In this document: piece by piece, positions 16,821 through 26,258 of the stretch
How the letters are laid out: each line of letters opens with the position of its first letter
How positions within the stretch are numbered: position 1 is the first letter of the stretch
NCBI GenBank assembly: GCA_901538445.1
Contig: LR594585.1
Location: forward strand, 1,701,369 to 1,765,368
Direction of reading: 5' to 3'
Origin: Gemmataceae bacterium
Lineage (GTDB): Bacteria > Planctomycetota > Planctomycetia > Gemmatales > Gemmataceae
DNA length: 64,000 bases
The notes under the pieces: model-generated
Databases searched by the model: none
Told to the model about the DNA's origin: nothing
Seen by the model: only the letters and a program-made list of their open reading frames with translations
Position numbers and translations under genes: made by a program

Positions 16821-17240
16821 CTATTCCGACGGCACGGTCAGGATCTTGAGCTTCGGCTCGCCCTCGCCCAGTTCGCCGAGCGTCTTGAGCAGCGTCTGCG
16901 TGTGCTTCTCCTTGAGGTGCGCGACGAGCGCGTCGACGCTCTTGAACTGCTCGTACATGATGAACATCTGCGGCTGGTCCGGGTCGCGGTTCAGGAAGTA
17001 CGCGACGCACCCCGGCTCCTTGCGGGTCGCGGCCAGGCACGGCGCGAACGCCGCCTCGGCCTCGGTCTCCTTGCCCGCCTTGATCTTGAACTCGACGATC
17101 AGCGCGAACGGCTTCTTCGCGTCCTTCACCTTCCCCTTCACCAGCTTCACGACCGGGTGGTCGTCCTCGGCACGGGCCGTCGGGGCGAGCGCGACCATCA
17201 GCGCGAGTGCGGGCGCGGCGAACAGCAATCGGGAACGCAT
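16821..17240 (-). CDS. Secreted ABM-domain (antibiotic biosynthesis monooxygenase-like) protein
   Basis: A 139-aa protein with a signal peptide (MRSRLLFAAPALALMVALAP, cleavage near ARAED) and one ABM-type ferredoxin-like domain: FALIVEFKIKAGKETEAEAA, EPGCVAYFLNRDPDQP, FIMYEQFKSVDALVAHLKEK. Such domains occur in small monooxygenases and haem-degrading enzymes but many have no known activity. The export signal is unusual for a cofactor-free monooxygenase and points to a periplasmic or surface role. The ATG at 17240 has GGAGG eight bases upstream; the longer frame to 17360 covers the divergent promoter region of the OPT transporter. Confidence 0.8.
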   Translation of the reverse strand: MRSRLLFAAPALALMVALAPTARAEDDHPVVKLVKGKVKDAKKPFALIVEFKIKAGKETEAEAAFAPCLAATRKEPGCVAYFLNRDPDQPQMFIMYEQFKSVDALVAHLKEKHTQTLLKTLGELGEGEPKLKILTVPSE

Positions 17241-17359
17241 GGGAACCTCCGGGGGTGAGACGCGGGGCGTCGGTGCGTGTGAACCGCGGCGGCCCTTGCC
17301 TCGGACGCGGTCCCGGGTGATTCTATCTGCTCGCCCCGTTTCCCGAAGGGAGTCGAGCA

Positions 17360-19690
17360 ATGTCGGAACCCACCAGCCCGCGGGCCGACGCCGCGGGCGC
17401 GCCCGAGCCGCCCCCGCACCAGCCGTTCGTGCCGCCCACCGAGTCGCCGCCGGAGTTCACGCTCCCGGCCGTTCTCGCCGGGACGGTGCTGGGCATCGTC
17501 TTCGGCGCGTCGTCGCTGTACCTCGTGCTCAAGGTCGGGCTCACGGTCTCCGCGTCGGTGCCCATCGCGGTGCTGTCGATCACGCTGTTCCGGGCGATCT
17601 CGAAGGCGTTTAACATCCGCAAGACGACGATCCTCGAGAACAACGTGGTGCAGACCGCCGGGAGCGCCGGCGAGAGCATCGCGTTCGGCGTCGGCGTCAC
17701 CATGCCGGCGCTGCTGCTGCTCGGGTTCGAGATGGACCCGGTGCGGGTGATGACCGTGTCGGTCCTCGGCGCGGTCCTCGGCATCCTCATGATGATCCCG
17801 CTGCGGCGGGCGTTCATCGTGAAGCAGCACGGCAAGCTGGTCTACCCCGAGGGGACGGCGTGCGCCGAGGTGCTGGTCGCCGGCGAGAAGGGCGGCGCGA
17901 CCGCGAAGATGGTGTTCGTCGGGTTCGGCGTCGCACTGGTGTACAAGTTCCTGATGTCGGCTGGGAAACTGTGGTCGAGCGAGCCCGCAACGAAGCTGTA
18001 CGCCGAGAACGCGGCCGGCGGCACGACCGGCCTCAAGGGCGCGCAGGTGAGCGGCGAATTGTCGCCGGAGTTGCTCGGCGTCGGGTACCTCATCGGCCCG
18101 CGGATCGCCTGCCTGATGATGGCCGGTGCGGTGCTGTCGTACTTCGTGCTCGGGCCGACGATCGCGGCGTTCGGCGAGAAGCTCCCGGAGCCGGTCGCGC
18201 CGGCCATGTGGGACCCGGACAAGCCGAAGGACGAGTCGAACCCCGGCCTGATCCGCAACATGGAACCGGACGACCTGCGGGCGTTCTACCTGCGGTACAT
18301 CGGGGCCGGGGCGGTGGCTGCGGGCGGCATCATCAGCATGTGCCGGGCACTGCCGCTCATCTTCGGGTCGATCGCCGCGGGCTTGCGCGACCTGCGTGCG
18401 AGCCGCGCCGCGGGCGGGGGTGCGGCCGCCACCCGCACCGACCGCGACATGCCGATGACCGTGGTGCTGTGGGGCAGCGTCGCGCTGGTGCTGGCGCTCG
18501 CCGCGGTCCCGCAACTGGGCCTCGGGCTGAACCCGCAGGGGCTCCTCGGGGCCGGCATGATCCTGCTGTTCGGGTTCCTGTTCGTCACCGTGTCGAGCCG
18601 GCTCACGGGCGAGGTCGGCAGCTCGTCGAACCCGATCTCGGGCATGACCATCGCGACACTCCTACTCGTGTGCCTGATCTTCCTGATCCTCGGCCGCACC
18701 GGCACCGACGCGATGCTGACGGCGCTGACCGTGGCCGCGGTGGTGTGCATCGCGTCGAGCAACGGCGGCACGACCTCGCAAGACCTGAAGACGGGCTACC
18801 TCGTCGGCGCGACGCCGTCTAAGCAGCAGTGGGCGATCCTGATTGGTGCGGTCACGTCGGCGCTCGTGATCGGGCTGACGATGCTCGCGCTCAACGCGGC
18901 CCAGACGCACTTCACGAAAAAGGGGTTCGCCGCGGCTGCGGTGCTGGAGGTGCCGGCCGGCGCGCCGGCCGAGCGCCCGGGCCGCCCGTACACCGACGAC
19001 CCGACCGAGTACCGCGTCGTCCACGTCCGAGCTAACGACTACGAGGGACTCGCGGCGGGCCGCTACCTCGTGAACGCGGCCGGCAACCCGGTGTACCGAA
19101 CGGACGTGCCCATTTCGCGGGAAGCAAAGGTGATGGACAACGGCGAGGACGCCCCGCCCGCGTTCGTGGCCCCGCAGCCGCGACTGTTCGCGAACATCAT
19201 CGAGGGCATCCTCCGCGGGACGCTGGAGTGGAGCCTCATCGTCACCGGGGTGATGGTCGCCGTGGCGCTCGAGTTGTGCGGGGTGTCGGCGCTGCCGGTC
19301 GCCGTCGGCATGTACCTGTCGCTCGGGTCGAGCATGCCGATCTTCATCGGCGGCATGGCCCGGTGGGTCACCGACCTGCTCCGCGGCAAGCCGAAGTCGG
19401 ACGCCGAGTCCGAGACGAGCCCCGGGGTGCTGCTCGCGAGCGGGCTCATCGCCGGCGGCACGCTGTGCGGCTTGTGCATCGCGTTCCTGGAGTTCGACCG
19501 GATGGCCCCGGTGAAGAACGCGCTCAACGTGGGGGCCCTCATCTTCGGCCACACCAACGACGCGGGTAAGGTCGTGTGGAAGCCCGATGAGGTGGCGTGG
19601 GCGAAGGTGGCGTCGGTGGTGATGTTCGGGCTGCTCGCGGCCGCGCTGGTGATCGTCGGCACGCGCAAGGAGCAGAAGCCGCCGGTATGA
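17360..19690 (+). CDS. OPT family oligopeptide transporter
   Basis: A 776-aa integral membrane protein of the OPT superfamily, which imports peptides or metal chelates using the proton gradient. About 14-16 hydrophobic segments are visible along the protein, starting with LPAVLAGTVLGIVFGASSLY (residues about 35-54). Family blocks include ILENNVVQTAGSAGESIAFG and LVYPEGTACAEVLVAGEKGG in the first third and SSSNPISGMTIATLLLVCL near residue 420. A loop of about 80 residues near 540-610, without hydrophobic stretches, precedes the last helices. The N-terminal 30 residues are Pro/Ala rich and cytosolic. GAAGGG lies upstream of the ATG. Substrate cannot be told. It is divergent from the ABM gene. 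Confidence 0.9.
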   Translation: MSEPTSPRADAAGAPEPPPHQPFVPPTESPPEFTLPAVLAGTVLGIVFGASSLYLVLKVGLTVSASVPIAVLSITLFRAISKAFNIRKTTILENNVVQTAGSAGESIAFGVGVTMPALLLLGFEMDPVRVMTVSVLGAVLGILMMIPLRRAFIVKQHGKLVYPEGTACAEVLVAGEKGGATAKMVFVGFGVALVYKFLMSAGKLWSSEPATKLYAENAAGGTTGLKGAQVSGELSPELLGVGYLIGPRIACLMMAGAVLSYFVLGPTIAAFGEKLPEPVAPAMWDPDKPKDESNPGLIRNMEPDDLRAFYLRYIGAGAVAAGGIISMCRALPLIFGSIAAGLRDLRASRAAGGGAAATRTDRDMPMTVVLWGSVALVLALAAVPQLGLGLNPQGLLGAGMILLFGFLFVTVSSRLTGEVGSSSNPISGMTIATLLLVCLIFLILGRTGTDAMLTALTVAAVVCIASSNGGTTSQDLKTGYLVGATPSKQQWAILIGAVTSALVIGLTMLALNAAQTHFTKKGFAAAAVLEVPAGAPAERPGRPYTDDPTEYRVVHVRANDYEGLAAGRYLVNAAGNPVYRTDVPISREAKVMDNGEDAPPAFVAPQPRLFANIIEGILRGTLEWSLIVTGVMVAVALELCGVSALPVAVGMYLSLGSSMPIFIGGMARWVTDLLRGKPKSDAESETSPGVLLASGLIAGGTLCGLCIAFLEFDRMAPVKNALNVGALIFGHTNDAGKVVWKPDEVAWAKVASVVMFGLLAAALVIVGTRKEQKPPV

Positions 19691-19693
19691 ACA

Positions 19694-19737
19694 GCGAGAG
19701 CCCGCCGGTGGGTCTTGACCCACCGGCGAGCTCTCGC
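19694..19737. terminator. Hairpin between convergent OPT and coiled-coil genes
   Basis: Arms 19694-19714 and 19717-19737 pair with one mismatch and almost no loop. It starts 3 bases after the OPT stop and ends 26 bases before the stop of the convergent gene. No T-tract. Confidence 0.55.
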
Positions 19738-19763
19738 CGCACCGCTCGTTGCGAGAGGAACTC

Positions 19764-20888
19764 TTACCGCCGGCCCGGGGGGGCTCCGCCGCCGGGCGGC
19801 TTGGTCATCACTTCCTGGGCGCGGCGCTCGAACTTCTTCAGGTGGTCGCGGAGGTTCGCGTCGCCACGCTGCATGAGTTCCAGCTCGTGCTGGATCTCGG
19901 CGCTGAGCCGCTTCAGTTCGGTCTCCTGGCGGGCGAGCAGCGAACGCTCCTTCGACATGGAAACCTCCATGTCGCGCATCTGCTTCTCGAGCGCCTCCTC
20001 GTCCTCGCGGAGCTGGTTCCGCTCCTCCTGGAACCGCTTCCGGTCCTGCTGGAGCTTGGCGTTCTCCTTCTCGAGTTCGTCGGCCCACTCCTCGAGTTCG
20101 GTGCGGGTCTTCGGGACCGGCGGCGGCGGGGCCAGTTCGCCCCGGGCGATCTGCTCCTCGATCGCCATGAGCTGCGCGTTCAGCTCGGAGATCTGGTTGT
20201 CCTTGTCCTCCAGCGCCGCCTCGAACTCCTTCTCCTTCTCGACGAGCTTGTGCTCCGACTCGCTCGCCTCCTGGAGGAGCTGCTTCATCTCGTCGAGCAG
20301 CTTGCGGAGTTCCTTGTTCTCGGAGCGGAGCCGCTGGGCCTCCTGGGCCGCCTGCGCGGCGGCCTGGGCCGCGCCGTCGTCGTAGCGGGGCGGCTCCGGC
20401 CCCTGGCCCTCCGGCGGCATCCCGTAGCCGGGTGGCGGGCCGTAGCCGGGTGGCGGGCCATAGCCCGGCGGCGGGCCGTAGCCGGGGGGAGGGGCGTAGC
20501 CGGGCGGGCCGTAGCCCGGGGGCGGGCCGTAGCCGGGGGCCGGGGCCGGGGCGGCGGGCCGCCACTGCTGCGGGGGCCGGGCCAGCGGCTCGGCGACCAC
20601 GGGCACCTGCGGGACCGCCCCGCGGGCCATCGGGGTCTGCGGGCCGGACTTGCTCCCCGGCATCCGGAGCTTCGTCAACAGGTTCTGCTGCGGGGCCACG
20701 GGGGCGCGGGGGAGCGGCTCGGGTTCGGGCTCGGGCTCCGCTTCGAGTTCCGGCTCGTCCTCGGGCTCGGGCAGCGCACCCGGCTTGGGCGTGTTCATCG
20801 GAGCCGCGGGCGGTCCCGACGACAGGAGCCGCGCTCGGAGCGCCGCCGCTGACATGGCCGGGGTCGGTTCGGATGGGTTGGGTGACAT
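19764..20888 (-). CDS. PPGYG-repeat and coiled-coil protein, function unknown
   Basis: A 374-aa protein with no signal peptide or membrane helix. Residues about 40-65 are an acidic Pro/Glu stretch. Residues about 118-158 are a tandem repeat of PPPGYG/PPGYA units. Residues about 170-360 are a long heptad-like coiled coil rich in Glu, Lys, Gln and Leu (LRSENKELRKLLDEMKQLLQ, ELEKENAKLQQDRKRFQEER). The Gly/Pro/Tyr repeat resembles adhesive or phase-separating low-complexity regions, and the coiled coil suggests a filament or scaffold. I do not recognise a function. A sigma70-like promoter lies 130 bases upstream. It converges on the OPT gene. Confidence 0.75.
   Translation of the reverse strand: MSPNPSEPTPAMSAAALRARLLSSGPPAAPMNTPKPGALPEPEDEPELEAEPEPEPEPLPRAPVAPQQNLLTKLRMPGSKSGPQTPMARGAVPQVPVVAEPLARPPQQWRPAAPAPAPGYGPPPGYGPPGYAPPPGYGPPPGYGPPPGYGPPPGYGMPPEGQGPEPPRYDDGAAQAAAQAAQEAQRLRSENKELRKLLDEMKQLLQEASESEHKLVEKEKEFEAALEDKDNQISELNAQLMAIEEQIARGELAPPPPVPKTRTELEEWADELEKENAKLQQDRKRFQEERNQLREDEEALEKQMRDMEVSMSKERSLLARQETELKRLSAEIQHELELMQRGDANLRDHLKKFERRAQEVMTKPPGGGAPPGRR
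20423..20539 (-). repeat. Coding tandem repeat (PPPGYG units)
   Basis: About eight imperfect 15-18-base units on the minus strand encode PPPGYG, PPGYG or PPGYA. Units vary mostly at third positions. The array may change length by slippage. Confidence 0.75.
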
Positions 20889-21020
20889 GCTCGCGTGTTC
20901 TCGGAATTGGCGTGCGATCGGGTCGAGACACCTCGCCGGTGCGGTGTGCCCGCGTCCGGGGGCCGATGGGCTGCCGGGCCGGCAGCCGCGTCGGAAAAAT
21001 CCTTCGATCCTGCCTCAATC

Positions 21021-21049
21021 AGCGTAGGTCGTCCGAAACTGCAAGTCAA
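21021..21049 (-). promoter_or_regulatory. Sigma70-like promoter of the coiled-coil gene
   Basis: On the minus strand TTGACT (21049-21044) and TACGCT (21026-21021) are exactly 17 bases apart in a locally AT-richer patch. The leader to the ATG at 20888 would be about 125 nt. Confidence 0.6.
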
Positions 21050-21494
21050 CACGAAAGGCGGGGTTGCTGCGGTCGCCCCGCGTGCCGGAACCGCCCGAGC
21101 GGCCCCACCGGTCCGGGCGGCCGCGGCACCCGCCGAGCGACAACCGGCACGGCTCCCCCAGGTTTCCCGGCCGGTCGTGCGGGTTCGGCCGGGAGAATGG
21201 CGGGTAACCCGATGCGCGGCGCACTGTTCCGGTGAACCCGCCAACGGCGGCCGGGGCGGACCGTTACACCGGGTAGACTTGCCCACGGGGACTGACGCGG
21301 TTACCGGGGTCGGGGTTGCGGTCGGGGGCGGGACGGGTCAAAATTGGACCCGCACCTCCCGCGGCCGCGGCCCGAGGCCCGGCGACAGCCCGCGACGCCC
21401 CCCGGGAACCGTGTCTGACACTCAGGCCACCTTTGTTACTCACCCGGACGGGGCGACCGTGACCGCACCCCGTCCACCAGTAGGAGCGCAGGGC
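21050..21494. other. Long intergenic region before the giant VWA gene
   Basis: About 445 bases, part of a 606-base gap between divergent genes. A frame continues upstream of the VWA gene's ATG for about 200 codons, but the translation is Arg/Pro/Ala-rich without structure and lies before a clear signal peptide, so I treat it as non-coding. No RNA gene or strong promoter was recognised; the region probably holds the promoter and a long leader of the VWA gene. Confidence 0.4.
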
Positions 21495-24400
21495 ATGACC
21501 TTCCTGAAACGCCTCCGGGTGCTGCCCGTGGTGCTGGGGGTGGCCGCCACCCTCACCGCCCTGGGCACGTCCCTGTTCGGCGACGTCCGACCGGGGGCCG
21601 CCCCGGCCCCGTCGGGCGACCGCCCCGACGGCGGCCGCGTCGTCGAGGACCTCGTCCTCACCAAGTTCAGCAAGCTCCCGGCGCTGACCTACCAGCCCCG
21701 GGACGGCGAGCTGCTGTTCGCCTGGCAGGTGAAGCCGACCGTCGAGGCCGGCCCGGCCCGCCCCCGCGACGTGCTCGTCGTCGTGGACGCCTCGGCCAGC
21801 CAGGCCGGCCGCCCGCTCCAGCAGGCCCGGCAGGTGCTCAGCGGCCTGACCGAGGCGCTCGGGGCCGGCGACCGCGTCAGCGTGTGGGTGGCCAGCACCC
21901 CGGCCGCGACCCGCCCCCTCACCAAGGGGTTCCTCGCCGCGAGGGCCGACGAGGTCCGCGAGGCCGCCGTCGCCCTCACCGAGGTCGAGTACGGGTCCGG
22001 CGCGACCGACCTCAAGAACGCCCTCTCCAAGGCGCTGGCCACGATCGCCCCGGCCCGCGGCCGGCAGCAGGTCGTGCTGCTCCTCGGCGACGGCGACAGC
22101 GCGTTCAACCCGGTCACCGAGGACGAGCGGCTCGCCCTCGGCACCCGGATGGACAACGCCGACGTCGGGTTCTTCGCCGTGCCCCTGGGCGTGAAGGTGA
22201 ACCCGCAGAACCTGCACGGCCTGGCCGCCCAGACCGGCGGGGCCGTCGTCCGCGTGCAGGAGGACCTCGCCAACCCGACCAAGCGGGGCGAGTTCGTCTC
22301 CCGCCTGGTCGCCGCGATCGACACCCCGGTCGTGAAGGTGGACAAGTTCAAGTTCGGGGCCGAGGTCGGCGAGGTGTACCCCACCAAGCTCCCGCCGCTG
22401 CGGGCCGACCGCACGACCCTGGTGATGGGCAAGATGGCCCGCCCGGCCGAGGCGGTGACGCTGGCGGTCAACGGGTTCGTCGCCGGCCGCCCGGTCGCGC
22501 TGAACCTGAGCGAGAAGGTCCCGGCCTCGCAGATCGACCACTTCTTCCTGAACATGATGCTCGACCAGTGGCGGGACGCGCCCCACAAGGACGCCCCGGC
22601 CATGCTGCAATCGGACCGCGCCCTGGCGCTCGCCAGCACGCAGGTGAAGCTCTACAAGGAGGAGTTCCTCGTCCAGGCCGTGTGGGCCATCACCCAGTCG
22701 CAGTGGGACGACGCGGGCAAGCTGTACGAGGCCGCCCGGAAGATCGACCCGAAGGACGAGGAGGCGATCGCCGGCCACGCGCTGCTGGAGAAGGTGAAGG
22801 CCGGGAAGCTGACCAAGAACGAGGTCCAGCACCAGATCGCCGCGGTGCAGACGGTCCGCGAGCTGGTGAAGCAGGGGGTCGGGCTTTCGAAGGAGGAGGT
22901 CGAGAAGAAGATCGCGGCCCTGGCCAAGGTGCGCCAGGACGCGCCGGTGCCGGCCCCGGCCGGTGACGCGCCGAAGCCGCCCGCCGGCACCCCGCAGCCC
23001 GAGGACGTGCTCCGCGAGGCGGCCGCCCGCCGCCAGGTCGAGGAGCAGCGGTACAAGGTGCTCGTGGACGCGACCATCCGCCGCGCCCGCCAGCTCCTCC
23101 GCACCGACCCGGACACCGCGTACCAGGACCTGAAGCGGCAGCGGGACGAGATCGCGGCCTACGACGCGATCGGCAACGCGGCCCGCGCCCAGATGACCGG
23201 TGACCTCGAGGCGGTCATGCGGGAGATCTTCCTGAAGGGGGCCGAGGTCAAGCGCCAGGCCGCGGCCGAGCGCGAGGCCATCGCCAAGACCCGCCAGCGG
23301 CTCAACGAGTTCGACCGGGCCCAGGACGAGGAGGCCCGGACCAAGAACCGCCTCGACCAGTTCCGGCAGCTCATGAAGCAGGCCCGGTTCGAGCTGGCCT
23401 ACCAGGAGGCCCAGCTCATGATCCAGGAGCGGGTCGCCCGCGGGCAGACGGTCCCGCCGCAGGCGGTCGCCAGCTACATCATCGGCCAGCAGGCCACCCA
23501 GCTCCGCGAGTGGCGGGAGCTCACCCGGATCCGCGAGGACCGGTTCCTGCTCACCATGATGCAGGCCGAGAAGTCGCACATCCCGTACCCCGACGAGCCG
23601 CCGGTCCACTTCCCGCCGGCCGCCGTGTGGCGGGAGCTGACCGCGCTCCGCCGGGACGCGTACCTGAACTCGAACCTGGGCCCGGCCCCGACCCAGTCCC
23701 AGCTCCAGCTCAAGAGCCTGATCGAGGACCAGGAGGTCCAGCTCGACGAGGGGAACCTGAACGACATCCCGCTGTTCGAGCTGCTCCAGAAGCTCTCGAA
23801 GCGGTACGCGGTGTCGTTCGTGATCATGGAGGAGCACTTCAAGGCCGAGCAGGTGAACGACATCAAGGAGAAGAAGCCGAACCTCGCGGCCACGCAGCTC
23901 CGCGGGCTCAAGCTCGGCACGTTCCTCGACATCGTGCTCCTGTCGATGAACGCGACGTACATCGTCCGCCCGGACTACGTCGAGATCACCACGTTCAACC
24001 GCCGCCTCGAGGAGAAGGTGACCCGGGTGTTCCCGGTCGCCGACCTGGTGATCCCGATCCCCAGCTCGGTGAACCAGCAGACCCTGCAGCAGAACCTGCA
24101 GTTCCAGCAGTCGCAGCTGGCCATCTTCGGCCAGGTGATCGGGGCCGCCAACTTCTTCGGCAACAACGGCGGCGGCGGGTTCAACGGCGGGTTCAACAAC
24201 GGCGGCCAGAACGGGGCCGGCGGCCAGAACGGCGTGCTCGCGATGCTCGGCCAGGGGAACCCGGCCCAGCAGAACCTCGGGTTCGGGGCCGGCGGCCTGG
24301 GCGTCGGCGGCGGCCAGCTCGGCCAGTTCGGTAACCTCGGCGGCCAGTTCGGCATCCAGGGCGGCGACCAGAGCCAGCTCCTCCTGAACCTCATCAAGGA

Positions 24401-26033
24401 GACGGTGGCCCGCGGCGAGTGGGCGCAGGACCCCAACGCCGGCGTCCCCGTGGACCCGAACGCCCCGATGGAGGCCCCGCTGCTGACGGCCAACCAGCTC
24501 AACTCGCTCGGGTACTACCCCCCGGCCCGCGCCCTCATCATCCGGGGCACGAGCCGGTACCACCCGGCCGCGTCGATCAAGCTCAAGAAGGCCGAGGGCA
24601 TGGCGGCCGCCCCGGTGAACCCGCGGAACCCCAAGGCGGTGGCCGGGAACGACCCGAAGAACCCGCCGGCCGTGGTCGCGGCCGAGAAGCCGGGCCTCAA
24701 CAACCCGAAGGTCGACGAGGTCGCGCTCCGCAAGAAGCTCGGCAACGACCCCAAGCAGATGTGGAACGCGGCCATCGACATGACCGTGACCGACCCCGGG
24801 CTGATCGTCGCCGCGGCCGAGTTCCTCATGGAGATGGACGAGTTCGGGCACGCGACCGAGGTGCTCAAGGGCGCGCTCCGCAAGGGGCTGGCCAGCGACG
24901 ACTGGGTCCACGAGTCGCTCGCCGTCGCCCTGGCCGCGACCCGGCAGGCCGACGCCGGCGAGGTCGAGCGGGCCGCCGTGTCGGGGATCGACCTCGACCC
25001 GAGCGACTCGAAGGCGTACCTCAAGGCCGCGCGGGCCGAGGCCGACCTGAAGAACCACGCCCAGGCCGTGGCGTTCTGCAAGCGGGCCGCCGAGTGCGCC
25101 CCGGACCAGCCGACCGCCTACGCCAACGCCCTGGCCTACGCCGAGGCCGGCAAGGACGTGACCACCGACGCCGTGGTGTGGGCCGTCAAGGGGCTCCAGG
25201 CCCGCGACTGGAACACCACCGACGGCATCAACTACCACGACCAGGTGAAGGCCCGCCTGCCCCGGCTCGTGGAGAAGGCCGAGAAGGCCGGCCAGAGGGC
25301 CGACGACCTCCGCCGCGCGATGACCGAGCACACCCAGCGGGACCTCGTCATCGAGCTGCTGTGGCAGGGGGCGGCCGACCTCGACCTCGTGGTCGCCGAG
25401 CCGAACGGGTCCGTGTGCTCCGCGACCCAGAAGCGGACCTCGGGCGGCGGCGTCCTCAAGTGCGACCTGCTCGGCCAGGGGGCCGACCGGTCCGAGCAGT
25501 ACGCCGCGGCCCTCGCCTTCAAGGGCACCTACACGGTGACCGTGAAGCAGGCGTTCGGCAAGCCGATCGGCGGCACCGCCACCGTCAAGGTGACGAAGTT
25601 CAAGGGCACCGCGAAGGAGTCGCACGACCTGTTCACGGTGAACCTGAGCGACCCGAAGCCGGTCGCCGTGAAGCTCGACGCGGGCTCGCGGACCGAGCTG
25701 GCCGCGGTGTCGGCCGACGTGGACGCGGTCCTGCACACCGACGAGGTCCGGGCGGAAGCGACCCGCGCCCCGGAGGTGTCCGGGTTCGGGGGCGGGTTCG
25801 GCGGGCCGACCGCCGCGACCGCCGCCAACCAGGTCAAGCCCACCGCAGGGGGCGTGAACGAGGCGACCGAGAAGCGGTTCCCGGGCCTCGGGGCCAGCGC
25901 CGACCTCCGGGCCTCGGTCAAGGTGAACGCCGCCCGCCAGACGATGGACTTCCACGTCAACCCGGTGTTCGGCACCGGCAAGGCGGTCACCATGCCCAAG
26001 GTCGCCCTGATCCCGGGCTCCGAGGCGAAGTGA
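21495..26033 (+). CDS. Giant secreted VWA / STN / YfaP-like multidomain protein
   Basis: A 1,512-aa exported protein. Residues 1-30 are a signal peptide (MTFLKRLRVLPVVLGVAATL). Residues about 90-275 are a von Willebrand A domain with an intact metal site: DASAS, the threonine in GSGATDLKNAL, and GDGDS. A long charged helical region follows (about 380-740). Residues about 750-855 resemble an STN domain, the short N-terminal domain of secretins (LNDIPLFELLQKLSKRYAVS). Residues about 885-955 are Gly/Asn/Gln rich. TPR-like helices run about 1075-1265. Residues about 1280-1385 resemble the DUF2135/YfaP beta domain (IELLWQGAADLDLVVAEPNG). AGGAG is eight bases before the ATG. Role unknown; a surface or outer-membrane assembly factor is plausible. 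A T-tract terminator follows. Confidence 0.85.
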   Translation: MTFLKRLRVLPVVLGVAATLTALGTSLFGDVRPGAAPAPSGDRPDGGRVVEDLVLTKFSKLPALTYQPRDGELLFAWQVKPTVEAGPARPRDVLVVVDASASQAGRPLQQARQVLSGLTEALGAGDRVSVWVASTPAATRPLTKGFLAARADEVREAAVALTEVEYGSGATDLKNALSKALATIAPARGRQQVVLLLGDGDSAFNPVTEDERLALGTRMDNADVGFFAVPLGVKVNPQNLHGLAAQTGGAVVRVQEDLANPTKRGEFVSRLVAAIDTPVVKVDKFKFGAEVGEVYPTKLPPLRADRTTLVMGKMARPAEAVTLAVNGFVAGRPVALNLSEKVPASQIDHFFLNMMLDQWRDAPHKDAPAMLQSDRALALASTQVKLYKEEFLVQAVWAITQSQWDDAGKLYEAARKIDPKDEEAIAGHALLEKVKAGKLTKNEVQHQIAAVQTVRELVKQGVGLSKEEVEKKIAALAKVRQDAPVPAPAGDAPKPPAGTPQPEDVLREAAARRQVEEQRYKVLVDATIRRARQLLRTDPDTAYQDLKRQRDEIAAYDAIGNAARAQMTGDLEAVMREIFLKGAEVKRQAAAEREAIAKTRQRLNEFDRAQDEEARTKNRLDQFRQLMKQARFELAYQEAQLMIQERVARGQTVPPQAVASYIIGQQATQLREWRELTRIREDRFLLTMMQAEKSHIPYPDEPPVHFPPAAVWRELTALRRDAYLNSNLGPAPTQSQLQLKSLIEDQEVQLDEGNLNDIPLFELLQKLSKRYAVSFVIMEEHFKAEQVNDIKEKKPNLAATQLRGLKLGTFLDIVLLSMNATYIVRPDYVEITTFNRRLEEKVTRVFPVADLVIPIPSSVNQQTLQQNLQFQQSQLAIFGQVIGAANFFGNNGGGGFNGGFNNGGQNGAGGQNGVLAMLGQGNPAQQNLGFGAGGLGVGGGQLGQFGNLGGQFGIQGGDQSQLLLNLIKETVARGEWAQDPNAGVPVDPNAPMEAPLLTANQLNSLGYYPPARALIIRGTSRYHPAASIKLKKAEGMAAAPVNPRNPKAVAGNDPKNPPAVVAAEKPGLNNPKVDEVALRKKLGNDPKQMWNAAIDMTVTDPGLIVAAAEFLMEMDEFGHATEVLKGALRKGLASDDWVHESLAVALAATRQADAGEVERAAVSGIDLDPSDSKAYLKAARAEADLKNHAQAVAFCKRAAECAPDQPTAYANALAYAEAGKDVTTDAVVWAVKGLQARDWNTTDGINYHDQVKARLPRLVEKAEKAGQRADDLRRAMTEHTQRDLVIELLWQGAADLDLVVAEPNGSVCSATQKRTSGGGVLKCDLLGQGADRSEQYAAALAFKGTYTVTVKQAFGKPIGGTATVKVTKFKGTAKESHDLFTVNLSDPKPVAVKLDAGSRTELAAVSADVDAVLHTDEVRAEATRAPEVSGFGGGFGGPTAATAANQVKPTAGGVNEATEKRFPGLGASADLRASVKVNAARQTMDFHVNPVFGTGKAVTMPKVALIPGSEAK

Positions 26034-26074
26034 CGCCGCACCGCAGTAAACCGGGTTCGTCCTGAACCTTCTTT

Positions 26075-26110
26075 CCGCCCGGGGGCTCTAACCCCCGGGC
26101 GGATTTTTTT
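26075..26110 (+). terminator. Classic intrinsic terminator of the VWA gene
   Basis: Perfect 11-bp stem CCGCCCGGGGG / CCCCCGGGCGG (26075-26085, 26092-26102), loop CTCTAA, then ATTTTTTT. It is 41 bases past the VWA stop and is the only hairpin in the window with a full T-tract. Confidence 0.93.
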
Positions 26111-26258
26111 GGTATTTCGCGCGGAGAGTTTAGTGTTTAGTGTTCAGTGTGACGACGCCCCGCGGGCGGCCCTGTCGCGGCCCGCGGGCGAAACCCGGAC
26201 CTCTCACCCCCGAAGGGGAACGCATATCAGCAGAGCATTCGACACCCAGCGGGACAGC

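Noticed and set aside
20895-21494. 200-codon N-terminal extension of the VWA protein
   Set aside because: It would bury a good signal peptide, and the residues look like random GC-rich translation.
21264-25955. 1,563-aa minus-strand frame opposite the giant VWA gene
   Set aside because: The opposite strand encodes clear VWA, STN-like and TPR segments behind a ribosome site; this frame is a His/Leu/Val/Arg-rich GC shadow.
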